A stretch of DNA of 64,000 nucleotides from Amycolatopsis sp. WQ 127309 (GTDB lineage: Bacteria; Actinomycetota; Actinomycetes; Mycobacteriales; Pseudonocardiaceae). Position numbers and translations under genes: made by a program. The stretch spans positions 1,736,001 to 1,800,000 of the forward strand of contig NZ_CP095481.1 of assembly GCF_023023025.1 (NCBI RefSeq). Direction: 5' to 3'. Positions 37,189 through 48,471 of the stretch are shown one piece after another (the first letter of the stretch is position 1; the number at the start of each line of letters is the position of its first letter). The notes under the pieces are model-generated. The model worked only from the letters and a program-made list of their open reading frames with translations, searched no databases and was not told the DNA's origin.

Positions 37189-38157
37189 ATGGTCCGCGTG
37201 ACCACGACGACCCCCGGCGTGCGGCTGCTGCCGAACGCCATCACCGTGCTGGCGCTCTGCGCCGGCCTGTCGGCGGTGCAGTTCGCGCTGACGAAGAACT
37301 ACTCGATGGCGATCGCGTCGATCGGCATCGCCGCGGTGCTCGACAGCCTGGACGGCCGCATCGCCCGCCTGCTCGACGCGACGTCGAAGATGGGCGCGGA
37401 GCTGGACTCGCTGTCCGACGGCATCTCGTTCGGCGTCGCGCCGGCGCTGGTCATCTACGTGTGGCAGGCCGGCGCCGACCGGATCGGCTGGGTGGCGTCG
37501 CTGATCTTCGCCGTCTGCATGATCCTGCGGCTGGCCCGGTTCAACACGCTGCTGGACGACACCGAGCAGCCGCCGTACTCGAGCGAGTTCTTCGTCGGCG
37601 TCCCGGCGCCCGCGGGCGGCCTGCTCGCGATGCTGCCGCTGGTCGCCTGGCTGCAGTGGGGCGAGGGCTGGTGGTCGTCGCAGTGGATCGTGTGGGCGTG
37701 GACGATCGCCATCGCGGCCCTGCTGATCAGCCGCATCCCGACGCTGTCGCTGAAGACGGTCAAGGCCCCGGCGAAGGCGATCGCGCCGCTGCTGATCGGC
37801 GTCGCCCTGCTGGCGGCGGCGATCATCCAGTTCCCGCTGGTCGCGCTGCTCGTCGCGATGGTGCTGTACCTGGCGCACATCCCGTACTCGGTCTACCGCA
37901 GCCGCTGGCTGGCCGCGCACCCCGAGGCCTGGACGGTCCCGCCGCGCGAGCGCCGGGCCATCCGCCGCGCGCGGTCCCAGCGCCGCCTGGGCCTGCGTCC
38001 CCCGCTGCGCAGGCGCGTAGCGGGCGCGGCGATGCGCGCGGTCCGCCTCCCCCGCAACGGCGAGTACGTCCGCACCCCCCGCGACACCTCCCCCAACGGC
38101 AACCGCGACGGCCAACGCCGCCGCTCCTGGCGCCAGATAGGCCTACGCCGCAAGTAA
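37189..38157 (+). CDS. pssA: CDP-diacylglycerol-serine O-phosphatidyltransferase
   Basis: 322-aa membrane enzyme making phosphatidylserine from CDP-diacylglycerol and serine. The CDP-alcohol phosphotransferase motif D-G-x2-A-R-x8-G-x3-D-x3-D is complete at residues 55-77 (SLDGRIARLLDATSKMGAEL). About eight transmembrane helices follow. The last 70 residues are strongly basic (many Arg), longer than the minimal family, and probably lie on the cytoplasmic face. It is coupled to psd. Confidence 0.94.
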   Translation: MVRVTTTTPGVRLLPNAITVLALCAGLSAVQFALTKNYSMAIASIGIAAVLDSLDGRIARLLDATSKMGAELDSLSDGISFGVAPALVIYVWQAGADRIGWVASLIFAVCMILRLARFNTLLDDTEQPPYSSEFFVGVPAPAGGLLAMLPLVAWLQWGEGWWSSQWIVWAWTIAIAALLISRIPTLSLKTVKAPAKAIAPLLIGVALLAAAIIQFPLVALLVAMVLYLAHIPYSVYRSRWLAAHPEAWTVPPRERRAIRRARSQRRLGLRPPLRRRVAGAAMRAVRLPRNGEYVRTPRDTSPNGNRDGQRRRSWRQIGLRRK

Positions 38158-38170
38158 CCGGTCGACCCCC

Positions 38171-38275
38171 AATCACGCGAGATACGTGCCCAATCACGCG
38201 AGATACGTGCCCAATCACGCGAGATACGTGCTCAATCACGTGAGTTGCGCGCCCAGTCACGCGAGATCCGCCCTC
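38171..38275. repeat. five 21-bp tandem units, AATCACGCGAG type
   Basis: Units start at 38171, 38192, 38213, 38234 and 38255. The first two are identical (AATCACGCGAGATACGTG plus CCC), the third differs by one base and the last two diverge. The array starts 14 bp after the pssA stop. The same module, in both orientations, recurs at 38314-38355 and 40695-40799. Confidence 0.85.
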
Positions 38276-38313
38276 CGGCGACGCGAGCCGGTTGTCCGGT
38301 ACCGCGATTGCGT

Positions 38314-38355
38314 GTGATCAGAGGGTCGACACGCGTGATCGGGGGGACGACACGA
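38314..38355. repeat. two 21-bp units in inverted orientation
   Basis: GTGATCAGAGGGTCGACACG (38314) and GTGATCGGGGGGACGACACG (38335) are 21 bp apart. Read on the minus strand they begin with the GATCACGCG-like core of the forward units. They lie in the upstream region of the AAA ATPase gene. Confidence 0.6.
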
Positions 38356-38419
38356 TGACGGCGGGATATCACCCCCGCTCGGCCGCGTGGGAGCGCTCCG
38401 CATCGCTAGGGTGAACGGC

Positions 38420-40687
38420 GTGAGCCACCCCCAGATCACGCTGACCGTCCGGCACACGCCGTCCGCGCTGGACACCCGCCGCGGCGTCGTCCGGCTGCAC
38501 CCCGAAGTCCTCGACGCGCTGGGCCTGCGGGCCTGGGACGCGGTGCACCTGACCGGCGCCCGCGTCAGCGCCGCGCTCGCGGCGCCCGCCGACGAGACCG
38601 GCGTGCCGGGGGTGCTGCTCACCGACGACGTCACGATGTCGAACCTCGGCGTCACCGAAGGCGCCGAGGTCGTCGTCGCACCCGCCGACGTGTCGGCCGC
38701 GCGGACGGTGACGGTCGCGGGGTCGCGGCTGGCCAGCTCGTCGGTCAGCCCGCACGTGCTGCGGCTGGCGCTGATCGGCAAGGTCCTGACCATCGGCGAC
38801 GCGGTTTCCCTGCTGCCGCAGGACCTCGCGCCGCAGCCGGGGTCGGACCCGGCCGGCCTGCGCGGCCAGCTGTCGCGGGCCATCGGCGCGACCTGGACGA
38901 ACGAGCTGCTGACCGTCACGGCGACCGAGCCCGCGGGCACCGTCGCGGTTGGACCGTCCACTGTGGTCGTCTGGCGCGACGGCGCCCGGCCCGCCGCCGA
39001 ACCCGCCGCGCCGCGGACGGCGACCGCGCTCGTCCGCACCACCGCCGTCACCGCGGCCGAGGAGTGGATCGACGCCGAAATCGTCGAAGACGAGGTCGAG
39101 GTCGCGGAGACCACCGAGCCGGCCGTGGCGGTGGCCGACCTGATCGGCGGCGAAGCGGCCGCGCGCAAGCTGTCCGAGTGGTTCGACCTGGCCTTCCACC
39201 GGCCCGAGCTGCTCGCGAAGCTGGGCGCGCCGGCCCACCTCGGCGTGCTGCTGTCCGGCCCGGAGGGCGTCGGCAAGGCGACGCTCGTGCGGTCGGTGGC
39301 GCAGGCCGAGAACGTCAAGGTCGTGCCGGTGGCCGCGCCCAACCTCGCCGTGCTGGACCCGAACGTCGCGGTGGCGCGGCTGCGCGAGGCGATCCGCGCC
39401 GCGTCCGGCCCGACCGTGCTGCTGATCACCGACGTCGACGCGCTGCTGCCCGCGACCACGCCGCCGCCGGTGGCCACAGTCGTGCTGGAGGAGCTGCGCG
39501 CGGCCCTGCGCCGCGACCGCCTCGCCGTGGTCGCGACGACGGCCCGCGCCGAGTCGGCCGACCCGCGGCTGCGGGCCGCCGACCTGCTGGACCGCGAGCT
39601 GGGCCTGGCCCTGCCGGACGCGAAGACCCGCCGTGAGCTGCTGAACGTCCTGCTCCGCGACGTCCCGCTGGAGCCGGGCATCGACTGCGGCGCGCTCGCC
39701 GAGCGGACGCCGGGGTTCGTCGCGGCGGACCTCATCGCGCTGCGGCGGGACGCGGCGCTGCGGGCCGCGCTGCGCCAGCGGGAAGAGGACGAGCCGCGCG
39801 TCTCGCAGCAGGACCTGGTGGACGCGCTGGCGACCGTCCGGCCGGTCTCGATGTCCACTTCGGACAACCTGGCCACCGGCGGGCTGACGCTGGACGACGT
39901 CGGGAACATGGTCGACGTCAAGCAGTCCCTCACCGAGGCCGTGCTGTGGCCGCTGCGGTACCCGGACTCGTTCGCCCGGCTCGGCGTCGAACCGCCGCGC
40001 GGCGTGCTGCTCTACGGGCCGCCCGGTGGCGGCAAGACGTTCCTGGTCCGGGCGCTGGCCGGCACCGGCGCGCTCAACGTGTTCGCCGTCAAGGGCGCCG
40101 AGCTGATGGACAAGTGGGTCGGCGAGTCGGAGCGCGCGGTGCGGGAGCTGTTCCGCCGCGCCGCCGAGGCCGCGCCGTCGCTGATCTTCCTGGACGAGAT
40201 CGATGCGCTGGCCCCGCGCCGCGGCCAGTCGTCGGACTCCGGCGTCGCCGACCGCGTGGTCGCGGCGCTGCTGACCGAGCTCGACGGTGTCGAGCCGATG
40301 CGCGAGGTCGTCGTGCTCGGCGCGACGAACCGGCCCGAGCTGGTCGACCCGGCGCTGCTGCGGCCGGGCCGGCTGGAGCGCCGCGTCTACGTGCCGCCGC
40401 CGGACGCCGAAGCCCGCACGGCGATCCTGACCGCGACCTCGAAGAACACCCCGCTGGCCTCCGATGTGGACCTGGCCGCGGTGGCGTCCACTCTGGACGG
40501 TTACTCGGCGGCCGACTGTGCGGCGCTGATCCGCGAAGCGGCGCTGACGGCGATGCGCGAGTCGCTGGAAGCCCACGAAGTCACCGCGGCCCACCTCGAA
40601 ACGGCCCGCAAGACGGTCCGGCCGAGCCTGGACCCGGGCCAGCTCGCGGCCCTGGAGGCCTACGCCCACGCCCAGGCCGGGGACTGA
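38420..40687 (+). CDS. Cdc48-like double AAA+ ATPase (Rv0435c family)
   Basis: 755-aa ATPase. An N-terminal double-psi-barrel-like domain (about 1-180) resembles the Cdc48/VAT N domain. AAA domain 1 has a weak Walker A (GPEGVGKAT near 280) and lacks a clear DExx box (LLITDVDAL). AAA domain 2 is complete: GPPGGGKTFLVRA near 533, LIFLDEIDALAPRRG, sensor GATNRPELVDPALLRPGR. The GTG at 38420 follows an AGGGTG site. Its place beside pssA and psd is conserved in M. tuberculosis. Likely an unfoldase or remodelling enzyme; substrates are unknown. Confidence 0.88.
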   Translation: MSHPQITLTVRHTPSALDTRRGVVRLHPEVLDALGLRAWDAVHLTGARVSAALAAPADETGVPGVLLTDDVTMSNLGVTEGAEVVVAPADVSAARTVTVAGSRLASSSVSPHVLRLALIGKVLTIGDAVSLLPQDLAPQPGSDPAGLRGQLSRAIGATWTNELLTVTATEPAGTVAVGPSTVVVWRDGARPAAEPAAPRTATALVRTTAVTAAEEWIDAEIVEDEVEVAETTEPAVAVADLIGGEAAARKLSEWFDLAFHRPELLAKLGAPAHLGVLLSGPEGVGKATLVRSVAQAENVKVVPVAAPNLAVLDPNVAVARLREAIRAASGPTVLLITDVDALLPATTPPPVATVVLEELRAALRRDRLAVVATTARAESADPRLRAADLLDRELGLALPDAKTRRELLNVLLRDVPLEPGIDCGALAERTPGFVAADLIALRRDAALRAALRQREEDEPRVSQQDLVDALATVRPVSMSTSDNLATGGLTLDDVGNMVDVKQSLTEAVLWPLRYPDSFARLGVEPPRGVLLYGPPGGGKTFLVRALAGTGALNVFAVKGAELMDKWVGESERAVRELFRRAAEAAPSLIFLDEIDALAPRRGQSSDSGVADRVVAALLTELDGVEPMREVVVLGATNRPELVDPALLRPGRLERRVYVPPPDAEARTAILTATSKNTPLASDVDLAAVASTLDGYSAADCAALIREAALTAMRESLEAHEVTAAHLETARKTVRPSLDPGQLAALEAYAHAQAGD

Positions 40688-40694
40688 AGCCGGA

Positions 40695-40799
40695 ACTCGC
40701 GTGATCCGGCCCGGATCCCACGTGATCGGGGCCGGAACTCGTGAGTTCCGGCCCCGATCACGCGAGTTACGTGCTCAAGCACGCGAGTTACGGGTCAGC
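40695..40799. repeat. five 21-bp units with an orientation switch
   Basis: Units start at 40695, 40716, 40737, 40758 and 40779 in strict 21-bp register. The first two read CGTGATC (inverted sense), the third is the turning point, the last two read CACGCGAGTTACG (forward sense). The array starts 8 bp after the AAA gene stop and ends at the stop of the VirR-like gene. Confidence 0.8.
40721..40762. terminator. 20-bp perfect hairpin within the 21-bp array
   Basis: CGTGATCGGGGCCGGAACTC (40721-40740) and its complement (40743-40762) form a perfect stem around GT; the tip would open to a normal loop. It sits between the convergent AAA and VirR-like genes and fits a bidirectional terminator. Confidence 0.65.
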
Positions 40800-41421
40800 T
40801 GCCCTTGTGGCCCGACTCGTATTCCTTCGTCACGATGATGATCACGCCCGGGCTGGCGCTCTCTATCCCGGGGAAGCGAGGCTCGGCCTTGATCTGGAAC
40901 TCCTGCGCGAGCTGTTTCGCCGCGGCTTCCTCGTCGGTGCCCGGGCGGTAGAACGCCGTGGTCACCGGGATCGTGCCCTGCGAGTAGTTGCCGACCTCGT
41001 TGACGGTCCAGCCGTCACCGCGGAAGTCGCTCGCGGCCCGCTCGGCGAGGTCCTTGATCAGGGAGTTGTTGAAGACCCGGACGGTCACCCACTTGTTGCC
41101 CGTCTGCTGGTCGCCGGGCTGACCCGGCTGCCCGGACGTCGGCTGCCCCGGTGTGGGCTGGCCGGGCGTCGGCGACGACGGCGTGGGTGACGTCGGAGGG
41201 GTCGTGGACGACGGCGGCGGTGTCGACGGCGAGGTCGGCGGCGACGTCCCGCCCGGCGGCGTGCCGGGCTGGGAGCTGGGCGTACCGCTCGGCCCGGCTT
41301 CGTTCGAACCGCCACCACTCAACGCGGAGATCCCGCCGATCACGGCGGCGACGATCGCCACGCCGATCAGCACGACGCCCGCGGCCTTCATCGGCCGGGA
41401 CATTCCCGAAAACACGCTCAT
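40795..41421 (-). CDS. membrane-anchored LytR_C domain protein (VirR-like)
   Basis: 208-aa protein with a cytoplasmic start, one transmembrane helix (AAGVVLIGVAIVAAVIGGI, about 13-31), a Ser/Thr/Pro-rich extracellular linker (about 35-105) and a C-terminal LytR_C domain (VTVRVFNNSLIKDLAERAASDF to the end). It corresponds in domain layout and in gene order (next to DUF3263 and def) to M. tuberculosis Rv0431/VirR, linked to cell envelope integrity and vesicle release. Its start overlaps the DUF3263 gene stop (ATGA). Confidence 0.8.
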   Translation of the reverse strand: MSVFSGMSRPMKAAGVVLIGVAIVAAVIGGISALSGGGSNEAGPSGTPSSQPGTPPGGTSPPTSPSTPPPSSTTPPTSPTPSSPTPGQPTPGQPTSGQPGQPGDQQTGNKWVTVRVFNNSLIKDLAERAASDFRGDGWTVNEVGNYSQGTIPVTTAFYRPGTDEEAAAKQLAQEFQIKAEPRFPGIESASPGVIIIVTKEYESGHKGS

Positions 41422-41726
41422 TTCAGCTCGATCCCCAGTCGCCTGGCCCCACGCTTGCGCTGGCGGGCGGCGCGCGTCTTGCGCAGCCGCTTCACCAGCA
41501 TCGGGTCGGCTTCGATCGCCTCCGGCTTCTCCAGCAGCTTGTTCAGCAGCTGGTAGTAGCGCGTGCTGGAGACTTCGAAGCGCTCACGGATGGCGTTCTC
41601 CTTCGCACCGGCATGTCGCCACCACTGGCGCTCGAAAGCGAGGATCTCGACCTCGCGTTCGGTCAGGCCGGGTACGGGCTTCGGCGGCGACGGCTGCGGC
41701 TCAGCCATCGACTCCGCGGCGTCCAT
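41418..41726 (-). CDS. DUF3263 protein (Rv0430 family)
   Basis: 102-aa basic protein. The ATG at 41726 is chosen because AGAGGGA lies 6 nt upstream. The DUF3263 core runs from LTEREVEILAFERQWW to YYQLLNKLLEKPEAIEADPM, helical and helix-turn-helix-like, followed by a lysine/arginine-rich tail. It likely binds nucleic acid, by inference from charge and fold type. It is translationally coupled to the VirR-like gene and divergent from def, an arrangement shared with mycobacteria. Confidence 0.85.
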   Translation of the reverse strand: MDAAESMAEPQPSPPKPVPGLTEREVEILAFERQWWRHAGAKENAIRERFEVSSTRYYQLLNKLLEKPEAIEADPMLVKRLRKTRAARQRKRGARRLGIELK

Positions 41727-41867
41727 CCGAGTCCCTCTCAATCGGGCGACATGGTGATCCAGACCAACCTCTTCCGCGGGCGTCATTCAACCACGGATCA
41801 ACACGCCGACGTGGGCATCGACATCGGCGCGTCACGGTCTGATGCAGGTCTACCAGAAGGGTCCGAC

Positions 41868-41873
41868 TAAACT
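41868..41873 (+). promoter_or_regulatory. -10 element of a leaderless def transcript
   Basis: TAAACT lies 8 nt before the GTG at 41882, and no ribosome site is present. This predicts transcription starting at about the start codon. Confidence 0.4.
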
Positions 41874-41881
41874 GCCCGCTC

Positions 41882-42460
41882 GTGACCGTCCACGCCATCC
41901 GGATCGCCGGCGACCCCGTGCTGCACCACCCGACTCGGGAGATCACCGAGTTCGACGAGAAGCTGCGCGTCCTCACCGACGACATGTTCGAGACGATGTA
42001 CGAAGCCGAGGGTGTCGGCCTAGCGGCCAACCAGATCGGCCTCGACCTGCGGGTGTTCGTCTACGACTGCCCGGACGACGAGGGCGTGCGCCACAAGGGC
42101 GTCGTCGTCAACCCGAAGCTCGAGACGTCGGCGATCCCGGAGACCATGCCGGACCCGGACGACGACTGGGAGGGCTGCCTCTCGGCGCCCGGCGAGTCGT
42201 ACCCGACGGGCCGCGCGTCGTGGGCGAAGGTGACCGGCTCCGACATCGAAGGCAACCCGATCGAGGTCGAGGGCACCGGCTACTTCGCGCGCTGCCTGCA
42301 GCACGAGACCGACCACCTCGACGGCTACATCTACCTCGACCGGCTCGTCGGGCGCCACGCCCGCGCCGCGAAGAAGATGCTGAAGTCCAACAAGTGGGGC
42401 GTCCCGGGCCTGTCGTGGCTCCCGCCACGCACCCCGGAAGACGACGGCGCCGTCATCTGA
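41882..42460 (+). CDS. def: peptide deformylase
   Basis: 192-aa metalloenzyme that removes the formyl group from nascent proteins. All three motifs are present: GVGLAANQ (44-51), EGCLS (97-101, metal Cys99) and QHETDH (140-145, metal His141 and His145). The C-terminus is longer than in E. coli, as usual in actinobacteria. GTG start without a ribosome site, probably leaderless. A long hairpin follows 16 bp after the stop. Confidence 0.95.
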   Translation: MTVHAIRIAGDPVLHHPTREITEFDEKLRVLTDDMFETMYEAEGVGLAANQIGLDLRVFVYDCPDDEGVRHKGVVVNPKLETSAIPETMPDPDDDWEGCLSAPGESYPTGRASWAKVTGSDIEGNPIEVEGTGYFARCLQHETDHLDGYIYLDRLVGRHARAAKKMLKSNKWGVPGLSWLPPRTPEDDGAVI

Positions 42461-42475
42461 CCTCCCGTACTCCGT

Positions 42476-42534
42476 AAAGCCGTGAAGGCCTCCTTACCGG
42501 CTCTTATGGCCGGTAAGGAGGCCTTCACGGCTTT
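42476..42534. terminator. intact CCGTGAAGG palindromic hairpin
   Basis: A 26-bp perfect stem (42476-42501 with 42509-42534) with loop TCTTATG lies between the convergent def and glucoamylase genes, 9 bp from the latter's stop. It is the intact form of the element split by IS30 at 5674-6991. A run of T follows the right arm. Confidence 0.85.
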
Positions 42535-42543
42535 TGGCGAACC

Positions 42544-44709
42544 TCAGCAGCCGAGGAAGTGGCAGCGGACTACTCGCGGGGTTTCGAGCACAGCGCCCGC
42601 CTTGACGTCCTGGGCCAGGCGGACGTACTGCGCGTGCGTCCAGGCCAGCGGCGTCGCCGAGTTGTTCGGCGTGCCGGCCGGGAACCCCGTCTGGCCCGAC
42701 GGCGGGTTCTCGTCCCACACCTGCTCCGGCATGGTCTCCGCCGAGCTGCTCACCCGGCCGAGGTCACGCAGCCGCCGCGCGGCCGAAGCCGGCTGGCCCA
42801 GCGTGAGTTCGTATTCGCCGCGTTCGCCGGCCAGCAGCGGCCACAGCCGGCCGAACGTCGTGCGGCTCTCGGCCGGGAACGTGTAGTCCCACGGTGAGCC
42901 GTCGGCCTGCTCGCCGTAGCCGTCCTTCGTGTAGCGGTGCCAGAACTGGCCGGTCGGCGTGGTGAACGAGATCTCCTTGTCGGTGACGCGCACGCTGTTG
43001 ACGATCACCGGGTCGTCGGCGCGGTAGATGCCGAGGCGCACCAGGTCGAGGAACCCGGCGTCGGTGACCGCGCGCTGGTCCATCGTCACGCTGGAGTTGC
43101 CGAGGTTGTACGTCGTTCCGGCGTTGGCGTTGCCGTCCTTGGTGAGCCGGACGAAGTACGGGTCCTTCGACAGCGGCCCGTTCGTGGTGATCGTCTGCTT
43201 CGGCAGGTCGGCCTTGAACTTGTCCGCCGCGGCGAGGTACCTCTTGGCGTCGGCGGCCGCGCCGTTGTGCGAGGCGATGTCCGCGGCGCAGACGAGCCCG
43301 GCGATCACCGAGGCGATGGTCGACGGGGACCAGCCGTCCTGCTCCTCCCAGCGTTCCTGCTGCGTCCACGGCGCCGCCTGGCCGTCAGGACCCTTGTAGG
43401 ACAACAGGAAGTCGGCCGCCTTGCGCACGCCGGGCCAGACGTCGTTGCGCCCGAGCTGCTGAGCGAGCACGATCGGGAAAGCGGTTTCGTCGAGCTGGAC
43501 CGACGTCCAGTACGGCACGCCGTCGACCCGGCTGTTCTGCGGCATGTGCCCGTCGGCCTGCTGCTGCGTGCCGAACATGTAGGTCACCGCGCGGCTCGCG
43601 GCCGCCGTGTCGCCGCCGGCGGCCAGGCCGGTCGCGATCTGGTAGAGGTCGCGCGGCCAGACCAGGTGGTAGGTGCCGGACGGCGACCACTCCGGGTCGT
43701 TGTTCCCGAACCGCCACGGCATGCTCGGCGACGCGATGAACGCGCCCGGGTGGTGCTTGTCCTCGCTCGCGGCCAGCGTCAGCATCGACGCCTTGTAGAG
43801 GTCGCGCTCGCTGTCGGTCTTCAGCGACGACGGCGGTTTGCTCACCCCGCGCAGGTACTGCTCCCAGCCGCGGTCGTAGGCGCGGGTGATGGCACCGAAA
43901 CCGCGTCGCTGGGACGCCTGCGCGTTGCCGAGCGCGTCGGCCGCCTTCGCGCCCATGCCGAGTGCGAGGGTGACGTGCCGGCTGCGCACGCCGTCGGCCG
44001 CGGTCTGCCCGGTGAGCAGGACGTTGCCCTTCGCCGCGCTGTCGTAGGTGGTGAGCTTGAACGTCTTCGCGAGCTGGGTGCCGCCGTCGGACGCGCCCGC
44101 GTAACCGACGCTCGTGCGCGTGAAGCCGGGCTTCGCGGTGAGGGCGGCGGCGTTGGTGGCGTCCGACGCGGTGAGCGCGTCACCCTTGCGCGCGGCCGAG
44201 TCGTCGGAGCCGTCGTTGGTCAGGTCCGGGTCGGCGACCGCGTAGAGCTGGTACGGCCGCCCGGTGAGCGACTGGAAGTCGACGTCCACCAGCACGGTCG
44301 TCGCGGCCGGGTCGGTGACGTAGGTTTTGCGCAGCCGCCACCGGTGCTGGTCGTCGGTGACGGTCTGCTCGTAGGTCAAACTGTCGTCGTCGGTCCGCCG
44401 GACCTGCTGCGACTTGGCCGTGTTGTCGGCGACGGCGAAGCTGCGCCCGTCGGTGACGACGAAGTCCATCGAGCGGACGCTGGGCGTGGACAGGTCCGGG
44501 TAGTAGACCTCGGACATTTGCCCGCCCTGGAGCGTGAACCAGACGTTGCTGCCGCGATCGTGGGCCGTGCCGAAGCCGGTCTTGTTCGCGGGTAGCCAGC
44601 TGGGATGGGCGCCGGGGGCGCCGGGAGCCGTCCCCTGGGCCGCCGCGGTCGCCGGTATGAGTCCGGTGACCAGCAGCCCGGCGAGTGCCGGAACCATGAG
44701 TTTGCGCAT
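42544..44709 (-). CDS. secreted GH15 glucoamylase / glucodextranase-like
   Basis: 721-aa secreted glycosidase. The ATG at 44709 gives a signal peptide (MRKLMVPALAGLLVTGLIPA, cleavage after ATAAA) and has GGGG upstream. An N-terminal beta-sandwich domain (about 30-290, with GSNVWFTLQGGQMSEVYYPD) precedes an (alpha/alpha)6 barrel with TYHLVWPRDLYQIATGLAA and the general acid/base region QERWEEQDGWSPST. The second catalytic Glu is probably in AETMPEQVWDE. It releases glucose from alpha-glucan ends. It is monocistronic. Confidence 0.9.
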   Translation of the reverse strand: MRKLMVPALAGLLVTGLIPATAAAQGTAPGAPGAHPSWLPANKTGFGTAHDRGSNVWFTLQGGQMSEVYYPDLSTPSVRSMDFVVTDGRSFAVADNTAKSQQVRRTDDDSLTYEQTVTDDQHRWRLRKTYVTDPAATTVLVDVDFQSLTGRPYQLYAVADPDLTNDGSDDSAARKGDALTASDATNAAALTAKPGFTRTSVGYAGASDGGTQLAKTFKLTTYDSAAKGNVLLTGQTAADGVRSRHVTLALGMGAKAADALGNAQASQRRGFGAITRAYDRGWEQYLRGVSKPPSSLKTDSERDLYKASMLTLAASEDKHHPGAFIASPSMPWRFGNNDPEWSPSGTYHLVWPRDLYQIATGLAAGGDTAAASRAVTYMFGTQQQADGHMPQNSRVDGVPYWTSVQLDETAFPIVLAQQLGRNDVWPGVRKAADFLLSYKGPDGQAAPWTQQERWEEQDGWSPSTIASVIAGLVCAADIASHNGAAADAKRYLAAADKFKADLPKQTITTNGPLSKDPYFVRLTKDGNANAGTTYNLGNSSVTMDQRAVTDAGFLDLVRLGIYRADDPVIVNSVRVTDKEISFTTPTGQFWHRYTKDGYGEQADGSPWDYTFPAESRTTFGRLWPLLAGERGEYELTLGQPASAARRLRDLGRVSSSAETMPEQVWDENPPSGQTGFPAGTPNNSATPLAWTHAQYVRLAQDVKAGAVLETPRVVRCHFLGC

Positions 44710-44915
44710 ATCAACCCCACAGTGATGTCGCTTCTGCACCGTTACAGAAGCGACAGGCAGTGTCTCGCCGATTCTTCACGGGCGCATGGTCCGAACCGGT
44801 GAACCACTGACCGTCACTGGTCCGGTCACGCCGCCGGTTCACCAGCAGCGAACGGACTTCCGGCCGTTCGCGGCGCACACTTGATGTACCTGCAACGGTG
44901 TAATCGAGGTACTCC

Positions 44916-45827
44916 ATGGACGAGGCGATGGACGCCTACTCGCGCGCGGTCAGCACGGTCGCCAAGACCGTCACCCCGCACGTCGCCGGGGTTCAGCTCG
45001 GGCGCGGCAGCGGCTCCGCGGTCGTCTTCGCCGATGACGGCTACCTGCTGACCAACGCCCACGTCGTCGACGGCGAACGCCACGGCGTCGCGACTTTCGC
45101 CGACGGCAGCGAAGCCCGCTTCGACGTCGTCGGGGCCGATCCGCTGTCCGATCTCGCCGTGCTGCGGGCGCGGGACGAGACGCCGTCCGCCGCCGTGCTC
45201 GGAGACGCCGACCACCTCGTCGTCGGGCAGCTCGTGGTGGCGATCGGCAGTCCGCTCGGGTTCTCCGGCTCGGTGACCGCCGGCGTCGTCAGCGCGCTCG
45301 GCCGGGCGCTCCCGGTGCGGCACGGGCGCGCCGGCCGGGTGATCGAGGACGTCATCCAGACCGACGCCGCGCTCAACCCGGGCAACTCCGGCGGCGCGCT
45401 CGCCGACTCCGCCTGCCGCGTCGTCGGGATCAACACCGCCGTCGCGGGCGTCGGGCTCGGGCTCGCCGTGCCGATCAACTCGACGACGCGCCGGATCATC
45501 GACACGCTCGTCGTCGAAGGCCGGGTGCGGCGGGCGTACCTCGGCGTCGTCGGCGTGCCCGCGCCGCTGCCCGACGACGTCGCCGAGCGCACCGGGCAGG
45601 AGGCCGGGCTGCGCGTGCGGGAAGTCGTCTCCGGCGGGCCCGCCGAGCGCGCCGGGCTGCGAACGGGTGATCTCGTGCTGACCGTCGGGCGCGCCCGGGT
45701 GTCGGACGCGCAGGGCATCCAGCGGCAGCTGTTCGCCGAAGTGATCGGCACCGCACTGCCGATCACCGTGCTGCGCAACGGAGCCATGGTCGACGTCTAC
45801 GCCACACCGGCCGAACTGGTCGGGTGA
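44916..45827 (+). CDS. HtrA/DegP-like trypsin-fold serine protease with PDZ
   Basis: 303-aa protease. Catalytic triad H49 (LLTNAHVV), D79 (DPLSDLAVL) and S158 (NPGNSGGAL). One PDZ domain occupies about 205-300 (YLGVVGVPAPL to VLRNGAMVDVYA). No signal peptide or transmembrane helix is present, unlike most actinobacterial HtrA proteins, so it is probably cytoplasmic. It lies just upstream of the thiC riboswitch, with no obvious functional link. Confidence 0.9.
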   Translation: MDEAMDAYSRAVSTVAKTVTPHVAGVQLGRGSGSAVVFADDGYLLTNAHVVDGERHGVATFADGSEARFDVVGADPLSDLAVLRARDETPSAAVLGDADHLVVGQLVVAIGSPLGFSGSVTAGVVSALGRALPVRHGRAGRVIEDVIQTDAALNPGNSGGALADSACRVVGINTAVAGVGLGLAVPINSTTRRIIDTLVVEGRVRRAYLGVVGVPAPLPDDVAERTGQEAGLRVREVVSGGPAERAGLRTGDLVLTVGRARVSDAQGIQRQLFAEVIGTALPITVLRNGAMVDVYATPAELVG

Positions 45828-45885
45828 GGTGAGCGGACTTGAGTCTGGCGCCCCGGCGTGGCATGGTCGGTGGCACAACACCACA

Positions 45886-45987
45886 ACGCGGGAGCTCGCG
45901 CCATGGCGGGCTGAGAGGGTGACTGGGGATTTGTCCCGGGTGTCACCGACCGCATGAACCTGACCGGGTAATGCCGGCGTAGGGAGT
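45886..45987 (+). ncRNA. TPP riboswitch (THI element) of thiC-thiD
   Basis: It contains the conserved aptamer landmarks in order: GGGAGCTCGCG, the T-loop segment GGGCTGAGAGGGTG, a variable P3a arm (about 45923-45942), ACCGACCGCATGAACCTGA and GGGTAATGCCGGCGTAGGGAG. It ends 9 nt before the TTG start of thiC and contains the GGGAG that could be its ribosome site, so TPP binding would block translation initiation. Confidence 0.95.
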
Positions 45988-45989
45988 GA

Positions 45990-48420
<2,431 letters not shown>

Positions 48421-48427
<7 letters not shown>

Positions 48428-48466
48428 GTGGTAATCAGGGTTCTGACCCGAATTACCACTCACGAC
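48421..48466. terminator. hairpin between thiD and the phosphodiesterase gene
   Basis: GTCGTGAGTGGTAAT (48421-48435) and ATTACCACTCACGAC (48452-48466) form a perfect 15-bp stem. The left arm overlaps the thiD stop codon. A shorter GGGTTC/GACCC pair may extend inside the loop. Convergent genes on both sides. Confidence 0.7.
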
Positions 48467-48471
48467 GTGGG

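Noticed and set aside
38387..38419. Earlier start of the AAA ATPase
   Set aside because: It adds non-conserved residues without a ribosome site; the GTG at 38420 has AGGGTG upstream.
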